From positions 12,543-76,542 of the forward strand of contig LIHB01000122.1 in the NCBI GenBank assembly GCA_001297265.1: a DNA stretch of 64,000 nucleotides, written 5' to 3'. Under the pieces are notes generated by a model. The model saw only the letters and a program-made list of their open reading frames with translations. It ran no database searches and had not been told where the DNA came from. The stretch is from Mycosphaerella arachidis. Lineage: Eukaryota > Ascomycota > Dothideomycetes > Mycosphaerellales > Mycosphaerellaceae. This document shows positions 63,540 through 64,000 of this stretch, piece after piece (the stretch's first letter is position 1; every line of letters starts with the position of its first letter). Position numbers and translations under genes: made by a program.

Positions 63540-64000
63540 CGTTGAAGTTAAATAGTAGATCATTATTCTTAGTCGATAGGCGAACTGCGCTTACCGGCTA
63601 ATAGCAGTATTATAGGAAATATTAAAATAGGGAGAGTAATAGTAAGATTAAATAGTAAATAGCAATTACTATAACTTTTACTTTAGGGAAAGTCTTACTA
63701 ATACTATTTACTATTACTATTCTACTATAATAGTAATATTATTAGTAAATAGTAAACAGGTACTTTTATATACTTTATTCTACGCTCTATATAAAGGACT
63801 ACATGTACTATAAATATACTATATATACTTACTCTATGTAGTCTCCGCTAAATACTTAATTAGCTATATATATTTAGTAGCTATAATACCCGTTATAGTA
63901 AATAGTAATTACTATATTATTAAGGGAATGTCGTAATGTATAGTACGCCTACGACCTACTAGTCGTAGATAAACTAATTCTTACCTCTTATTATAGACGC
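63540..64000. repeat. RIP-like degraded repeat, right flank
   Basis: Strongly TpA-rich with many TAGTAAAT-type words, very few CA/TG dinucleotides, and stops in every frame. More AT-rich than the left flank. Begins sharply just upstream of the deoxyribosyltransferase-like gene. No coding remnant is recognisable, so the original element is unknown. Confidence 0.7.

Overview
This window is nuclear DNA from a filamentous ascomycete (Pezizomycotina). Introns are mostly 47-103 bp with GT..AG ends, intergenic gaps are short, and the gene set is typically fungal: septin Cdc12/AspC, GDP-mannose transporter, Pet127, a LaeA-like methyltransferase, two P450s, UreF, and several F-box-like/2EXR proteins. 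A Dothideomycete origin is plausible but is not shown by the sequence. Both ends (about 1-450 and 63540-64000) are TpA-rich and CpA/TpG-poor, as left by repeat-induced point mutation (RIP). The window therefore looks like a gene island between RIP-degraded repeats.

Layout. 1.5-3.8 kb: two small unknown genes and a broken F-box-like gene. 3.9-15.9 kb: a housekeeping block with ribokinase, PWP2 (with a 6-codon first exon), CDC12 septin, a WDR83/MORG1-like WD40 protein, a small F-box-like gene, the GDP-mannose transporter and a TXNDC9/Plp1 phosducin-like protein. 16-18.3 kb: weak small genes, one a possible secreted protein. 18.6-23.4 kb: an OCRL-type inositol polyphosphate 5-phosphatase divergent from DCP1. 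25.3-29.7 kb: a P450 and a BCS1-type AAA ATPase. 29.7-32.9 kb: gene-poor, with one possible small cysteine-containing protein. 32.9-40.6 kb: PET127, acireductone dioxygenase, an HPP membrane protein and UreF. 40.7-42.3 kb: two tandem decayed F-box-like genes. 44.1 kb: an Arg/Ser-rich protein.

45.5-55.7 kb is the most unusual part. An intact LaeA-like methyltransferase and an intact P450 are divergently arranged. They are followed by a catalase pseudogene, a TauD-family dioxygenase whose reading frame is disturbed, an intact SRPBCC protein and a GH47 mannosidase pseudogene with three nonsense codons. This resembles an accessory, possibly secondary-metabolic, locus in partial decay. 56.4-63.5 kb holds an intact 2EXR protein, a ZZ zinc-finger protein, an alpha/beta hydrolase divergent from a zinc alcohol dehydrogenase, and a nucleoside 2-deoxyribosyltransferase-like protein next to the right RIP boundary.

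Exon-intron structures were built by hand from splice signals and reading frame. No similarity search was run; family names rest on recognised motifs. No tRNA, rRNA or CRISPR array was seen.
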